Assembly (NCBI GenBank): GCA_002162755.1
Contig: MAAS01000013.1
Coordinates: 149,331-213,330 of the forward strand
From: Gammaproteobacteria bacterium 50_400_T64
GTDB taxonomy: Bacteria; Pseudomonadota; Gammaproteobacteria; Pseudomonadales; Porticoccaceae
Length of the DNA stretch: 64,000 nucleotides
Reading direction: 5' to 3'
Below, one piece after another: positions 1 through 9,602 of this stretch. The translations under genes were made by a program, and so were the position numbers. How positions within the stretch are numbered: position 1 is the stretch's first letter; every line of letters starts with the position of its first letter. The notes under the pieces are model-generated. The model was not told the DNA's origin and ran no database searches. It saw only the letters and a program-made list of their open reading frames with translations.

Positions 1-927
<927 letters not shown>

Positions 928-930
928 TAC

Positions 931-1446
931 TTAAGCCTTGGCTCGAGCCTGCAGTTTGTCCTGTAAGGCCTGGTCTTTTTCGATAACGACCTGAGCATTC
1001 GCGGCGCGCTCGTCGAGCAGGCGTTGATGCAGCGCTGGATCGGCACCGGCGATAATCTGAGCGGCCAGATAAGCGGCATTTTTAGCGCCGGCCTTGCCGA
1101 TGGCAACGGTGGCAACGGGAATGCCGCCGGGCATTTGTACGGTTGAGAGTAATGCGTCGAGGCCTTCGAGAGAGCCGTTAATCGGCACGCCAATAACCGG
1201 TCTTAATGTCAGTGCCGCCACTGCACCGGCCAGATGTGCGGCCATACCTGCCGCACAGATAAAGGCGGCGCAACCGCGCTCATCGGCAGAGGTCACGTAG
1301 TCATGGGTGACGGCGGGGGTGCGGTGGGCCGAGGTGACCTTCGCTTCGAAAGGTATGCCAAGTTTATTGAGCACGTCAAAACTGGCTTCCATGATGGGAA
1401 GGTCGGAGTCGGAGCCCATTAGGATGGCGACGAAAGGTTTGCTCAT
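931..1446 (-). CDS. purE: N5-carboxyaminoimidazole ribonucleotide mutase
   Basis: PurE converts N5-CAIR to CAIR in de novo purine synthesis. The protein, from the ATG at 1446, has 171 residues and starts [17 protein letters not shown], which carries the GSDSD phosphate-binding signature. [23 protein letters not shown] and a [15 protein letters not shown] stretch follow, all active-site segments of class I PurE. A longer in-frame upstream extension to about 1509 lacks family similarity and was rejected. No purK lies next to it. It sits between dprA and tsaC, only a few bases upstream of tsaC, so the two are probably co-transcribed. Confidence 0.97.
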   Translation of the reverse strand: MSKPFVAILMGSDSDLPIMEASFDVLNKLGIPFEAKVTSAHRTPAVTHDYVTSADERGCAAFICAAGMAAHLAGAVAALTLRPVIGVPINGSLEGLDALLSTVQMPGGIPVATVAIGKAGAKNAAYLAAQIIAGADPALHQRLLDERAANAQVVIEKDQALQDKLQARAKA

Positions 1447-1521
1447 GGGGTGAAGCCTCGTGTGCTGTGAAAAACCGCACAGGCTACCCGAAGACGCAGA
1501 CAAGGGCAATCGGGGCGGGGG

Positions 1522-2631
1522 CTATTTGATGCGGTTATAAAGTCCGGCTCGCTGCTCGACCCAGCCTTCGAGCTCAAGTTGTACCAGCTGGGCGCTGAGC
1601 GTGGCAGCTGCGAGTTGGGTACGTGACATCAATGTATCCAGGTCAGCAGGGTCAAAGCCGAGTGCGTTGAGTATCTGATTCGCGGTGTTATCAAGCTTGC
1701 TGATAGCGTCTGGTGTGTTTGCTGGCTCCACCCCTTCGGCTTTGTAGGCAAGCATGCCGCCCAGTTCATTAATGATGTCATCGGCCGTTTCTACCAGTGC
1801 TGCGCCCTGTCGAATCAGTTGGTGGCAGCCCTTGGCGCTGGGGTTGTGGATAGATCCGGGTATGGCAAAAACCTCGCGCCCTTGCTCCATGGCGAGGCGG
1901 GCGGTAATCAGTGACCCACTTTTCAGTGCGGCTTCGACGACGAGAACACCGAGGCTGAGGCCGCTGATAATGCGATTGCGCTGGGGGAAGTTGCCGGGGC
2001 GGGCTGGCGTGCCGGGCGGGAATTCGGAAACAATAGCCCCGCCCCTGGTGAGAATGTCTGCATAGAGACTTTGGTGGCGGCGGGGGTAAATAACATCAAC
2101 CCCGGTGCCGAGCACGGCGATGGTATTGCCGGTTTCCAGTGCGCCGAGGTGGGCGGCAGCATCTATACCCAGGGCCAGACCGCTGGTAATCGTAAAGCCA
2201 CTATTGGCCAGATATCGAGCAAAGGCGCGCGCATTTTGTTGTCCAGCGGCGGAATGGTGGCGGCTACCGACGATGGCTATTTGCGGCAGGTTTAGGGCGC
2301 TGGTGTTGCCTTTGACAAAGAGCAGGGCAGGCGGCGTATCGATTTCCCGCAACAGCGCCGGATAGTCTGGCGAAGATATAAGAACGATATCGATAGCTTG
2401 CGCAGTGCAGGTGTGGAGAATCTCTTGTGCGAATTGTGCAAAATCAGCAGGTTTGGCGCGGTAGGCGTTTAGCCCTTTGCGGTAGGCGGGTACTACTGTA
2501 TTTGTCGGGGTTTGCAGGGCTTGGGTAAAAGAGCCAAATTGTTGGTGAAGTTTACTGAGGGCAACGGAGCCGATGCCGGGGAGTGCTTGTAGTATCAGGG
2601 CGCATTCGTGCTCGGTGAGCATAGGTCCCAT
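1522..2631 (-). CDS. dprA: DNA-processing protein DprA (Smf)
   Basis: DprA binds incoming single-stranded DNA during natural transformation and loads RecA. The 369-residue protein has an N-terminal helical SAM/HhH-like part (LPGIGSVALSKLHQQFG). The Rossmann-like core follows, with IAIVGSRHHSAAGQQNA, SGLALGIDAAAH and IAVLGTGVDVIYPRRH, then RNRIISGLSLGVLVVEA and EQGREVFAIPGS. A C-terminal winged-helix (DML1-like) segment closes it. A second in-frame ATG lies three codons downstream (2622) and is an equally good start. Its place beside the lysM and def genes is as in Pseudomonas. Confidence 0.96.
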   Translation of the reverse strand: MGPMLTEHECALILQALPGIGSVALSKLHQQFGSFTQALQTPTNTVVPAYRKGLNAYRAKPADFAQFAQEILHTCTAQAIDIVLISSPDYPALLREIDTPPALLFVKGNTSALNLPQIAIVGSRHHSAAGQQNARAFARYLANSGFTITSGLALGIDAAAHLGALETGNTIAVLGTGVDVIYPRRHQSLYADILTRGGAIVSEFPPGTPARPGNFPQRNRIISGLSLGVLVVEAALKSGSLITARLAMEQGREVFAIPGSIHNPSAKGCHQLIRQGAALVETADDIINELGGMLAYKAEGVEPANTPDAISKLDNTANQILNALGFDPADLDTLMSRTQLAAATLSAQLVQLELEGWVEQRAGLYNRIK

Positions 2632-2657
2632 CCTTGGGCATGTTGAAGGCTATCTTC

Positions 2658-2694
2658 TTAATAGAAAGGCCCCGTGTAAGGACCTTTCTATTAA
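2658..2694. terminator. Perfect 12-bp inverted repeat between lysM gene and dprA
   Basis: TTAATAGAAAGG at 2658-2669 is exactly complementary to CCTTTCTATTAA at 2683-2694, with a 13-base loop. It lies in the short gap after the LysM-protein gene and before dprA on the minus strand. It could be a weak terminator or attenuator. No long T-run follows, so the terminator label is tentative. Confidence 0.45.
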
Positions 2695-2704
2695 AGTGTT
2701 GGGT

Positions 2705-3733
2705 TTATGGTTGACGTACGATGTCTTTGATCTGGATGGGTAATTCAGCCGTGAGAACCAGGGCAAAGCTCATCTTTTCAAAGGTACGGAAAACCATTAG
2801 CAGGCCGGCTTTCTCTGGGGGTAGAGTGACGCTGCCGCCTTGTACGCGGTCTTTAACAACGACACCGGCCTTGAGGATAGATAGCATATTGCCAATTTCT
2901 ATACCGTCGCGCTCGCCGAGATTAATGCTGACTACGTCGAGCATACCGCCGGTACTCACTGCGCCTTCAACGGATAGGATCAAGCCTTCGGTGCCTTCAG
3001 GAGGGGCGCTGGGGTAGAACGTTGTATCAATCTTGCGTTCTTCATGTTCCAGGAGCCTGTCGTCGATACGCAGTTCTTCAAGACTACGGGTGGCGATGAG
3101 TGTAAGGATGTCGTCGTTAAGAGCCGTTACGCTTCCTGCGCCAATATCTTTCGCTCGAATACCAAGTGTTTCATTGGTGATTGGGTCGACGAAAGCGCCA
3201 CCGTTGCGATAAATGCCATAGGAGTTCTGAGTCTCGGAGAAGTCGCCTCGGGCATAAAAGCTATCACCTTTAGCCGTGAGTAAATGCTTGGTTTGGCCGG
3301 CAAGTATGTAAGGGGCACTCTCGAGCACACCGGGCTCAACAACGCGATTACGGGACAGGAAGCTATTGATCATATCCAGTGGCAGAGCGGGGATGGCCTG
3401 GCGGTCGGCGATTTCGCGGATTTTAGGGCTGAGTTTAACGTTGCGGCTGCGCGTGAGCGTTAGACGGGGTTTGCCATCAATGTAGATCAGGCTGATGATG
3501 TCGCCAGGGTAGATCAAATGAGGGTTTTGAATTTGTGGATTGACCTGCCATATTTCGGGCCACAACCAGGGTTGGGCGAGAAAGTGGGCAGAAATATCCC
3601 AGAGAGTATCGCCCTTCGTGACCGTGTGCTTGTCGGGGATATCGTCGTTAAACGGGGCTTCGGCCACGGCTGTTGTGACAAGGACACAGACACTCATTAA
3701 TGCCAGTGCTACTGTCTTTATAGGGCTCTTCAT
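2705..3733 (-). CDS. LysM-domain secreted or envelope protein
   Basis: The 342-residue protein has a signal peptide (MKSPIKTVALALMSVCVLVTT, cut near AEA). A single LysM domain lies at about residues 36-85, with the motif HTVTKGDTLWDISAHFLAQP and, further on, QNPHLIYPGDIISL. LysM binds the glycan of peptidoglycan. The remaining 250 residues have no catalytic motif I recognise. The same kind of protein sits between dprA and def in Pseudomonas (PA0020 position). A clear ribosome-binding site (AAGGA) precedes the ATG at 3733. It is divergent from def, and its role in the cell envelope is inferred. Confidence 0.9.
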   Translation of the reverse strand: MKSPIKTVALALMSVCVLVTTAVAEAPFNDDIPDKHTVTKGDTLWDISAHFLAQPWLWPEIWQVNPQIQNPHLIYPGDIISLIYIDGKPRLTLTRSRNVKLSPKIREIADRQAIPALPLDMINSFLSRNRVVEPGVLESAPYILAGQTKHLLTAKGDSFYARGDFSETQNSYGIYRNGGAFVDPITNETLGIRAKDIGAGSVTALNDDILTLIATRSLEELRIDDRLLEHEERKIDTTFYPSAPPEGTEGLILSVEGAVSTGGMLDVVSINLGERDGIEIGNMLSILKAGVVVKDRVQGGSVTLPPEKAGLLMVFRTFEKMSFALVLTAELPIQIKDIVRQP

Positions 3734-3755
3734 AAAGGCTCTTCCTTAGGCTGAA

Positions 3756-3785
3756 TGCCGATGGTGTATACTGCGGTCATCGGCA
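3756..3785. promoter_or_regulatory. Palindrome in the divergent lysM/def promoter region
   Basis: TGCCGATG (3756-3763) and CATCGGCA (3778-3785) form a perfect 8-bp inverted repeat around 14 bases that include TATACT (3767-3772), a -10-like box. It lies between two divergent genes. It could be an operator or a leader hairpin, and no regulator is identifiable from the sequence. Confidence 0.35.
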
Positions 3786-3865
3786 GGTTCAGGGTTGTAA
3801 TTATTGGACCAGCCCGGATGTTAACAGCCGTTTATACTTTTTTGCTAGAATTCCATCACAAAGCT

Positions 3866-4372
3866 ATGACTATTCGAACAATTCTTGAATTTCCCGACCC
3901 CCGCTTACGTACTACAGCTGCGCCAGTGGCAAAGGTCGATAAGCATATTCGCTACCTGCTCGACGACATGTTTGAAACCATGTACGAGGCCAAGGGTATT
4001 GGTTTGGCGGCGACACAAATTGACGTACACGAACGGGTTGTCGTGATGGATGTCTCGGAAGAGAGAGATAGCCCGCTGATTCTGATTAACCCCGAAGTTG
4101 AACTTATCGGCGATGGCCGGCTGGAACACGATGAAGGCTGCCTTTCTGTGCCGGGGTTCTACGAAACCGTGTCGCGTCCTGACTGTATTCGCCTGCGAGC
4201 GACCAACGAAAAGGGTGAAACCTTTGAGCTGGAGCCGGATGGTCTGCTGGCGGTATGCATTCAGCATGAGCTTGACCATCTTAATGGCAAATTGTTTGTC
4301 GATTATCTATCTGCTCTGAAGCGCCAGCGGATTCGTAAAAAGCTGGAAAAGCTGCATCGGCAATTGGCTTAA
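3866..4372 (+). CDS. def: Peptide deformylase
   Basis: Def removes the formyl group from the N-terminal methionine of new proteins. The three metalloenzyme motifs are present: [16 protein letters not shown] and QHELDHLNG; the Cys and two His residues bind the metal. The chosen ATG at 3866 gives 168 residues ([15 protein letters not shown]), the usual length. An upstream in-frame ATG at 3755 would add 37 atypical residues. It is followed by fmt and rsmB in the usual order, an arrangement that pairs deformylation with methionyl-tRNA formylation. Confidence 0.97.
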   Translation: MTIRTILEFPDPRLRTTAAPVAKVDKHIRYLLDDMFETMYEAKGIGLAATQIDVHERVVVMDVSEERDSPLILINPEVELIGDGRLEHDEGCLSVPGFYETVSRPDCIRLRATNEKGETFELEPDGLLAVCIQHELDHLNGKLFVDYLSALKRQRIRKKLEKLHRQLA

Positions 4373-4447
4373 TATTTATCGAGAGCCGTTTTTAGACTGC
4401 ACTCCCCATCGTTTTAAGCGCTACTTGCCGCCTATTGAGATCCTACT

Positions 4448-5416
4448 TTGAAGATTATTTTTGCCGGTACTCCCGATTTTGCGGTTAGCCACTTAGCCGC
4501 TTTGTTAGATCAGGGAAAACACAGCGTTGTGGCTGTTTATACCCAGCCCGACCGACCTTCAGGGCGCGGTAAAAAGCTCAAGCCTGGGCCGGTAAAACAG
4601 CTGGCAGAGCAACACGACCTGTCCGTTATGCAGCCACTCTCTTTGAAAAGCCCTGAAGATCAGCAACAACTGCAAGCCTTTGATGCCGATTTGATGGTGG
4701 TGGTTGCCTACGGTTTGATATTGCCCCAGGCGGTGCTCGATATGCCGCGCCTGGGCTGCATCAATGTTCACGCTTCTTTGCTGCCGCGCTGGCGGGGTGC
4801 TGCGCCAATACATCGAGCGTTGGAAGCGGGGGACGATAAAACCGGTGTCACCATCATGCAAATGGAAGCGGGGCTCGATACTGGCCCCATGTTGCTCAAG
4901 GCTGAATGCGATATAAGCGCTGAAGATACCGGCAGTAGTCTGCATGACAAATTGGCAGGCATCGGCTGCGAGGCTTTGCTCGAAGCTCTCGACGGTCTGG
5001 CAGGTAATAGCCTGGTCGCCGAAGTACAGGATGATGCGTTGAGCTGTTATGCGCCGAAAATCAGTAAAGAAGAGGCGCGACTCGATTGGTCGTGTTCGGC
5101 AACTGAGCTCGATTTAAAAATTCGCGCCTTCAATGCCTTCCCGGTCGCTTTCACCACCCTGGGTGATGACCGACTGAGAGTGTGGGCTGCCGAATTAGAG
5201 GCCTCCCACAATCATCAATCCAGTGCGGGCACACTTTTAAAATGCGATAGCCGAGGTATTTGGGTGGCCTGTGGGCAGGGCGCGCTAGTGCTCACTGAAA
5301 TACAGCTGCCCGGGAAAAAACGCTTACCGGTACAGGCCGTATTGAATAGTCAGGCGCAATTATTCACTGCAGGCACGCAGCTGGGTTTGCCACAGGACAA
5401 CAACAGTGCAAGTTAG
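4448..5416 (+). CDS. fmt: Methionyl-tRNA formyltransferase
   Basis: Fmt transfers a formyl group from 10-formyl-THF to initiator Met-tRNA. The 322-residue protein opens MKIIFAGTPDFAVSHL and has the family's SLLPRWRGAAPIHRA and GVTIMQMEAGLDTGPM segments. The catalytic Asn/His/Asp set is consistent with INVHASLLPRW and the later LDTGP. The C-terminal domain includes KISKEEARLDW. The start is a TTG at 4448, since the family N-terminus begins exactly there. The 3' end overlaps rsmB by 11 bases, suggesting coupled translation. Confidence 0.97.
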   Translation: MKIIFAGTPDFAVSHLAALLDQGKHSVVAVYTQPDRPSGRGKKLKPGPVKQLAEQHDLSVMQPLSLKSPEDQQQLQAFDADLMVVVAYGLILPQAVLDMPRLGCINVHASLLPRWRGAAPIHRALEAGDDKTGVTIMQMEAGLDTGPMLLKAECDISAEDTGSSLHDKLAGIGCEALLEALDGLAGNSLVAEVQDDALSCYAPKISKEEARLDWSCSATELDLKIRAFNAFPVAFTTLGDDRLRVWAAELEASHNHQSSAGTLLKCDSRGIWVACGQGALVLTEIQLPGKKRLPVQAVLNSQAQLFTAGTQLGLPQDNNSAS

Positions 5417-6701
5417 AGTTGCTGCCGCCAAAGTATTATTAGCCGTTACCCGCGATGGGGTATCCCTCAACCAATGTCTGCCTGAGTTAATGGCGCAGGT
5501 GACGGAGCGTGACAGGCCTCTACTGCAGGAGCTTTGTTACGGCACTCTGCGCTGGTATCCCCGCTTAAACGTCTTACTTCATGAATTACTCGAAAAGCCA
5601 TTCCGTGCAAAAGATCGAGACATTCACGTACTCCTCGCCTGCGCGCTTTATCAGTTGATGGAGACACGCATCCCCGACCACGCCGCCGTTAATGAAACGG
5701 TTGCTGCGATTAAAAAGCTGAAAAAGTCCTGGGCAAAAGGGCTGATTAATGGCGTGCTGCGGCGTTTTATTCGCGAGCGAGATAGTCTCAATACACAATT
5801 TGCCGCTAATAGTGCCTATCAGCATGCCCATCCAAAGTGGCTGTGCAAGCGTATTGAGAAAGCCTGGCCAGAGCAGGCCGCCGCTATTTTTGCTGCCAAT
5901 AATCACCCGGGGCCAATGACATTACGCGTCAATCGCTTGCGGCAGAATCGAGCTGATTACTTAGGCACACTGCAGACGGCGAGCATTGAAGCGAAGGCAA
6001 CAGCGCTGAGCGAAGATGGCGTGCAGCTTATTAAAGCGATGGGTGTTGATGGCATTCCCGGTTTTGCCGAGGGTCAGCTCAGCGTGCAGGACGAGGCGGC
6101 CCAGCTCGCCGCCCAATTGTTGCAGCTAGAATCCGGGCAGCGAGTGCTCGATGCCTGCTGCGCCCCCGGCGGTAAAACCTGCCACATTCTTGAACGCGAG
6201 CCCAAACTCGCCGAACTGGTGGCCCTCGATATCGATGACTCGCGTTTAGAGCGCGTCAGAGAGAATTTCGAACGCTTGAATGTACAGGCCAACTTGGTCG
6301 TGGCAGATGCTGCTGCTACGGATAAGTGGTGGGATGGGCAGCCTTTTGACCGCATCCTGCTCGACGCTCCCTGTTCTGCCACTGGGGTGATTCGACGCCA
6401 CCCCGATATCAAATTACTGCGTAAATCCGATGATATTGCCCGCCTTGCGGAGCTGCAGTCAGCGTTACTTGACGCCCTGTGGCCACTGCTTAAATCTGGG
6501 GGTAAACTACTCTACGCAACCTGCTCCATATTGCCCGAAGAAAACGATGCCAGCATTGCCGGGTTTATTGCTCGCCAGAGCGATGCCAAAGTGCTTAATA
6601 TCACGGCAGAAATAGGTATGCAGACGCCACTGGGGCGTCAATTGTTGCCGACAATCGACGGCCACGATGGTTTTTATTATGCCCTGCTGTGTAAGAGCTA
6701 A
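5406..6701 (+). CDS. rsmB: 16S rRNA (cytosine-967-C5) methyltransferase
   Basis: RsmB (Sun/Fmu) methylates C967 of 16S rRNA using SAM. The 431-residue protein has an N-terminal NusB-like helical domain, with PELMAQVTERDRPLLQELCYG and an HAAVNETVAAIKKL motif. The Rossmann methyltransferase domain has LDACCAPGGKTCHILE for SAM binding and LLDAPCSATGVIRRHPD, which holds the conserved Cys. YATCSILPEEN supplies the second Cys. The start is GTG at 5406, within the end of fmt. The fmt-rsmB-trkA order is conserved in Pseudomonas. Confidence 0.97.
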   Translation: MQVRVAAAKVLLAVTRDGVSLNQCLPELMAQVTERDRPLLQELCYGTLRWYPRLNVLLHELLEKPFRAKDRDIHVLLACALYQLMETRIPDHAAVNETVAAIKKLKKSWAKGLINGVLRRFIRERDSLNTQFAANSAYQHAHPKWLCKRIEKAWPEQAAAIFAANNHPGPMTLRVNRLRQNRADYLGTLQTASIEAKATALSEDGVQLIKAMGVDGIPGFAEGQLSVQDEAAQLAAQLLQLESGQRVLDACCAPGGKTCHILEREPKLAELVALDIDDSRLERVRENFERLNVQANLVVADAAATDKWWDGQPFDRILLDAPCSATGVIRRHPDIKLLRKSDDIARLAELQSALLDALWPLLKSGGKLLYATCSILPEENDASIAGFIARQSDAKVLNITAEIGMQTPLGRQLLPTIDGHDGFYYALLCKS

Positions 6702-6728
6702 AACGAAATGAGTAAGCGACGTTAAAAC

Positions 6729-8111
6729 ATGAAAATTGTGATTGTTGGTGCCGGTCAGGTCGGTGGTACGCTGGCTGAAAACCTCGCCAGTGAAGCGAAT
6801 GATATTTCCCTGATCGACCCCGATGAAAAGCGTTTGCGCGAGCTGCAGGACAGGCTCGATATCCGCACTGTACCGGGCCTGGGTTCCCACCCTGACGTGC
6901 TCGAGTCTGCGGGCATAGAAGATGCTGACATGATCGTTGCTGTCACTAGCAGCGATGAAGTGAATATGTTGGCCTGCCAGATCGCCTTCTCGTTGTATCG
7001 CACGCCAACCAAGATTGCCCGAGTGCGTGACAGCAGTTACATCAGCAAAGCCTATCGCGACAAGCTTTTTAATGACGCCCATGTGCCGGTCGATGTGCTG
7101 ATTACGCCTGAGCAAGTAGTGACTGACTATATTCGTAAACTGGTCGAGCATCCCGGTGCTCTGCAGGTGCTCGATTTTGCCGATGGTGACGTGCAATTAA
7201 TGGCGATACGCGCACTTGCGGGTGGGCCGATGGTGGGTCATCAGCTGAGTGAAATTCGCGAAGAAATGCCCGGTGTTGATGCCCGTGCAGCGGCTATTTA
7301 TCGTCAAGACCGCTCCATTGTCCCCCAGGGCGATACGGTGATTGAAGAGGGTGACGAGGTGTTTTTCGTCGCCGCTCGCTCAGATATTCTCAAAGTAATG
7401 AGCTTTCTGCGGCGTGCAGAAAAACCCTATCGTCGCCTGATTATTGCCGGTGGGGGTAATATTGGTTTCCGCCTGGCGAAAGTGCTGGAGGGAAGCTACA
7501 ACGTCAAGGTCATTGAATACAATTTGTCGCGAGCGGAATATCTGGCCGAGTCACTGAATAAAACGGTCGTGTTGAATGGCCAGGCGGCAGACCGGGAATT
7601 ACTACTCGAAGAAAATATCGATAAAACCGATGTTTTCATCGCCGTCACCAATGACGACGAGGTCAATATTATGGCCTCTCTGCTTGCCAAACGTCTGGGT
7701 GCCAGAAAGGTGATGACCCTGATTACCAACCCGGTTTACGCTGAATTGATGCAGGGTAGTGAAATTGATATCGCCGTGTCGCCCCAACAAGCCACCACCA
7801 GTTCACTGCTCAGTCATGTGCGTCGCGGCGATACCGTCAACGTACACTCTCTGCGTCGTGGTGCGGCCGAAGCGCTGGAGATTGTCGCCCACGGTGATGC
7901 CAGAAGCTCGAAAGTAGTGGGCAAGGCGATTGAGGATCTGACCCTGCCAATGGGCTCGACCATTGCGGCATTAGTGCGTCATGGCGAGGTGATTATTACC
8001 CACCACGACACGGTGATAGAGTCGGATGATCACGTCATCGTATTTATGATCGACAAGCGCCATACGCGTGATGTCGAAAAACTCTTTCAAGTTGGCTTCA
8101 CCTTTTTTTAG
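6729..8111 (+). CDS. trkA: Trk potassium uptake regulatory subunit TrkA
   Basis: TrkA is the cytoplasmic NAD(H)-binding gate protein of the Trk potassium system. The 460-residue protein is a duplicated RCK: MKIVIVGAGQVGGTLAENL starts the first Rossmann half and RLIIAGGGNIGFRLAKVLE the second. Each half is followed by a TrkA-C domain, for example around GPMVGHQLSEIREEMPG and SSKVVGKAIEDLTLP. The membrane partner trkH lies 45 bases downstream, so both subunits are probably made from one transcript. Confidence 0.97.
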   Translation: MKIVIVGAGQVGGTLAENLASEANDISLIDPDEKRLRELQDRLDIRTVPGLGSHPDVLESAGIEDADMIVAVTSSDEVNMLACQIAFSLYRTPTKIARVRDSSYISKAYRDKLFNDAHVPVDVLITPEQVVTDYIRKLVEHPGALQVLDFADGDVQLMAIRALAGGPMVGHQLSEIREEMPGVDARAAAIYRQDRSIVPQGDTVIEEGDEVFFVAARSDILKVMSFLRRAEKPYRRLIIAGGGNIGFRLAKVLEGSYNVKVIEYNLSRAEYLAESLNKTVVLNGQAADRELLLEENIDKTDVFIAVTNDDEVNIMASLLAKRLGARKVMTLITNPVYAELMQGSEIDIAVSPQQATTSSLLSHVRRGDTVNVHSLRRGAAEALEIVAHGDARSSKVVGKAIEDLTLPMGSTIAALVRHGEVIITHHDTVIESDDHVIVFMIDKRHTRDVEKLFQVGFTFF

Positions 8112-8156
8112 GGACTTATATTTTCGCATGCTCACTTCAAGTCCCGGTACAGCCTA

Positions 8157-9602
8157 ATGCATTATTCAGTAATTGCGCGTATTTTGGGTTTGTTGTTGAT
8201 GATATTCAGCCTCACCCTATTGGTGCCTATTGTTGTGGCGATGATTTATCAAGAGCAAACGATAGGTGCCTTCTTTCTTGCCTTCGCCATTATTTTCTCC
8301 ATTGGCATGCTGGTGTGGCTGCCGAATAGTCGTAGTAGTGGCGATTTGCGCACCCGGGATGGTTTTCTGGTAACCGTACTTTTTTGGGGCATGCTCGGTC
8401 TGGGCGGCGCATTGCCGTTGGCGCTGACGGAATCTTCTCTATCTATTACTGACGCGGTGTTTGAATCATTGTCGGGACTGACGACGACTGGCGCTACGGT
8501 GATCAGTGGTCTGGATGAACTACCGCGCTCCGTTCTCTACTATCGCCAGCAACTCCAGTGGTTGGGTGGTATTGGTATTGTGGTGATTGCCGTGGCCATT
8601 ATGCCGATGCTCGGTATTGGCGGCATGCAGCTCTATCGCACCGAAACACCGGGCCCGGTTAAAGACAGCAAGTTGACACCGCGTATTACCGAGACCGCAA
8701 AGGTGTTGTTTTTCATCTACGTTATTCTTACCGCCGCCTGTGCTTTTGCCTATTGGCTGGCGGGGATGAATGCATTTGACGCCATTGGCCATAGTTTTTC
8801 AACGGTCGCCATTGGTGGTTTTTCAACCCATGATGCGAGCATGGGCTTTTTTGATAGCGCTTTAATTAACAGTGTCTGTATATTTTTTATGGCCCTGTCG
8901 GGTCTGAATTTTGGCCTGCATTTTATGGCCTGGCACCGCAAGAGTGTTTTCTCGTATTTTCGCGATTCAGAGGCTTTGCTGTACATGGCGATGTTGGTCG
9001 TCGGTATGTTCGTGGTCTGTGCTTACCTTTACTACAGTGACACCTACGGTGGTATGGATAGCCTCAATCACGGCGTTTTTCAATTAGTGTCGATGATGAC
9101 AACGACAGGTTTTGCCACCGTCAACTTCAGTGCCTGGCCCAGTTTTGTACCTTTCTTTCTTATCTTTCTCTCGTTTTTTGGTGCCTGTGCCGGGTCAACT
9201 GGCGGTGGTATAAAAGTGGGTCGTATGATGGTCATGGCCAAGCAGGGCCTGCGTGAAATTCAAAAGCTGATTCACCCTAATGCGGTGATTCCGATTAAGG
9301 TCAATGGCCGCATTGTGCCGGAGCGTGTTACGAATTCCATCTGGGCTTTCTTTGGGGTTTATCTGGCCGTTTTCTACGGCATTGTGCTGCTATTGATGGC
9401 CTCCGGTCTTGACTACATTACTGCCTGGTCGGCGACGGCGGCTTCACTCAACAATCTCGGTCCGGGGCTGGGCGAAGTGGCGGCTAATTATGGCGGCATC
9501 AATAGCTTTGCCAAATGGGTGCTGTGCGGCGGTATGCTGCTGGGTCGGCTGGAGATCTTTACGCTACTGGTGTTGTTTACGCCGATGTTCTGGCGCCGTT
9601 AG
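8157..9602 (+). CDS. trkH: Trk potassium uptake transmembrane subunit TrkH
   Basis: The 481-residue, very hydrophobic protein belongs to the TrkH/KtrB channel-like family that imports K+ with TrkA. Repeated pore-loop signatures are visible: LSGLTTTGATVISG, FSTVAIGGFSTHD, VSMMTTTGFATVNF and a last TAASLNNLGPG. SFFGACAGSTGGGIKVGR is the characteristic motif following the third loop. About ten membrane segments are apparent. Its stop codon overlaps by four bases the stop of the convergent acyl-CoA synthetase gene. Confidence 0.97.
   Translation: MHYSVIARILGLLLMIFSLTLLVPIVVAMIYQEQTIGAFFLAFAIIFSIGMLVWLPNSRSSGDLRTRDGFLVTVLFWGMLGLGGALPLALTESSLSITDAVFESLSGLTTTGATVISGLDELPRSVLYYRQQLQWLGGIGIVVIAVAIMPMLGIGGMQLYRTETPGPVKDSKLTPRITETAKVLFFIYVILTAACAFAYWLAGMNAFDAIGHSFSTVAIGGFSTHDASMGFFDSALINSVCIFFMALSGLNFGLHFMAWHRKSVFSYFRDSEALLYMAMLVVGMFVVCAYLYYSDTYGGMDSLNHGVFQLVSMMTTTGFATVNFSAWPSFVPFFLIFLSFFGACAGSTGGGIKVGRMMVMAKQGLREIQKLIHPNAVIPIKVNGRIVPERVTNSIWAFFGVYLAVFYGIVLLLMASGLDYITAWSATAASLNNLGPGLGEVAANYGGINSFAKWVLCGGMLLGRLEIFTLLVLFTPMFWRR

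Noticed and set aside
1447-1509. Longer PurE N-terminus
   Set aside because: The extra residues are absent from the family, and the ATG at 1446 begins exactly at the conserved start.
3833-3838. TATACT box close to the def start as its promoter
   Set aside because: The best -35 candidate (TTGGAC) is 23 bases away, too far for a normal promoter.
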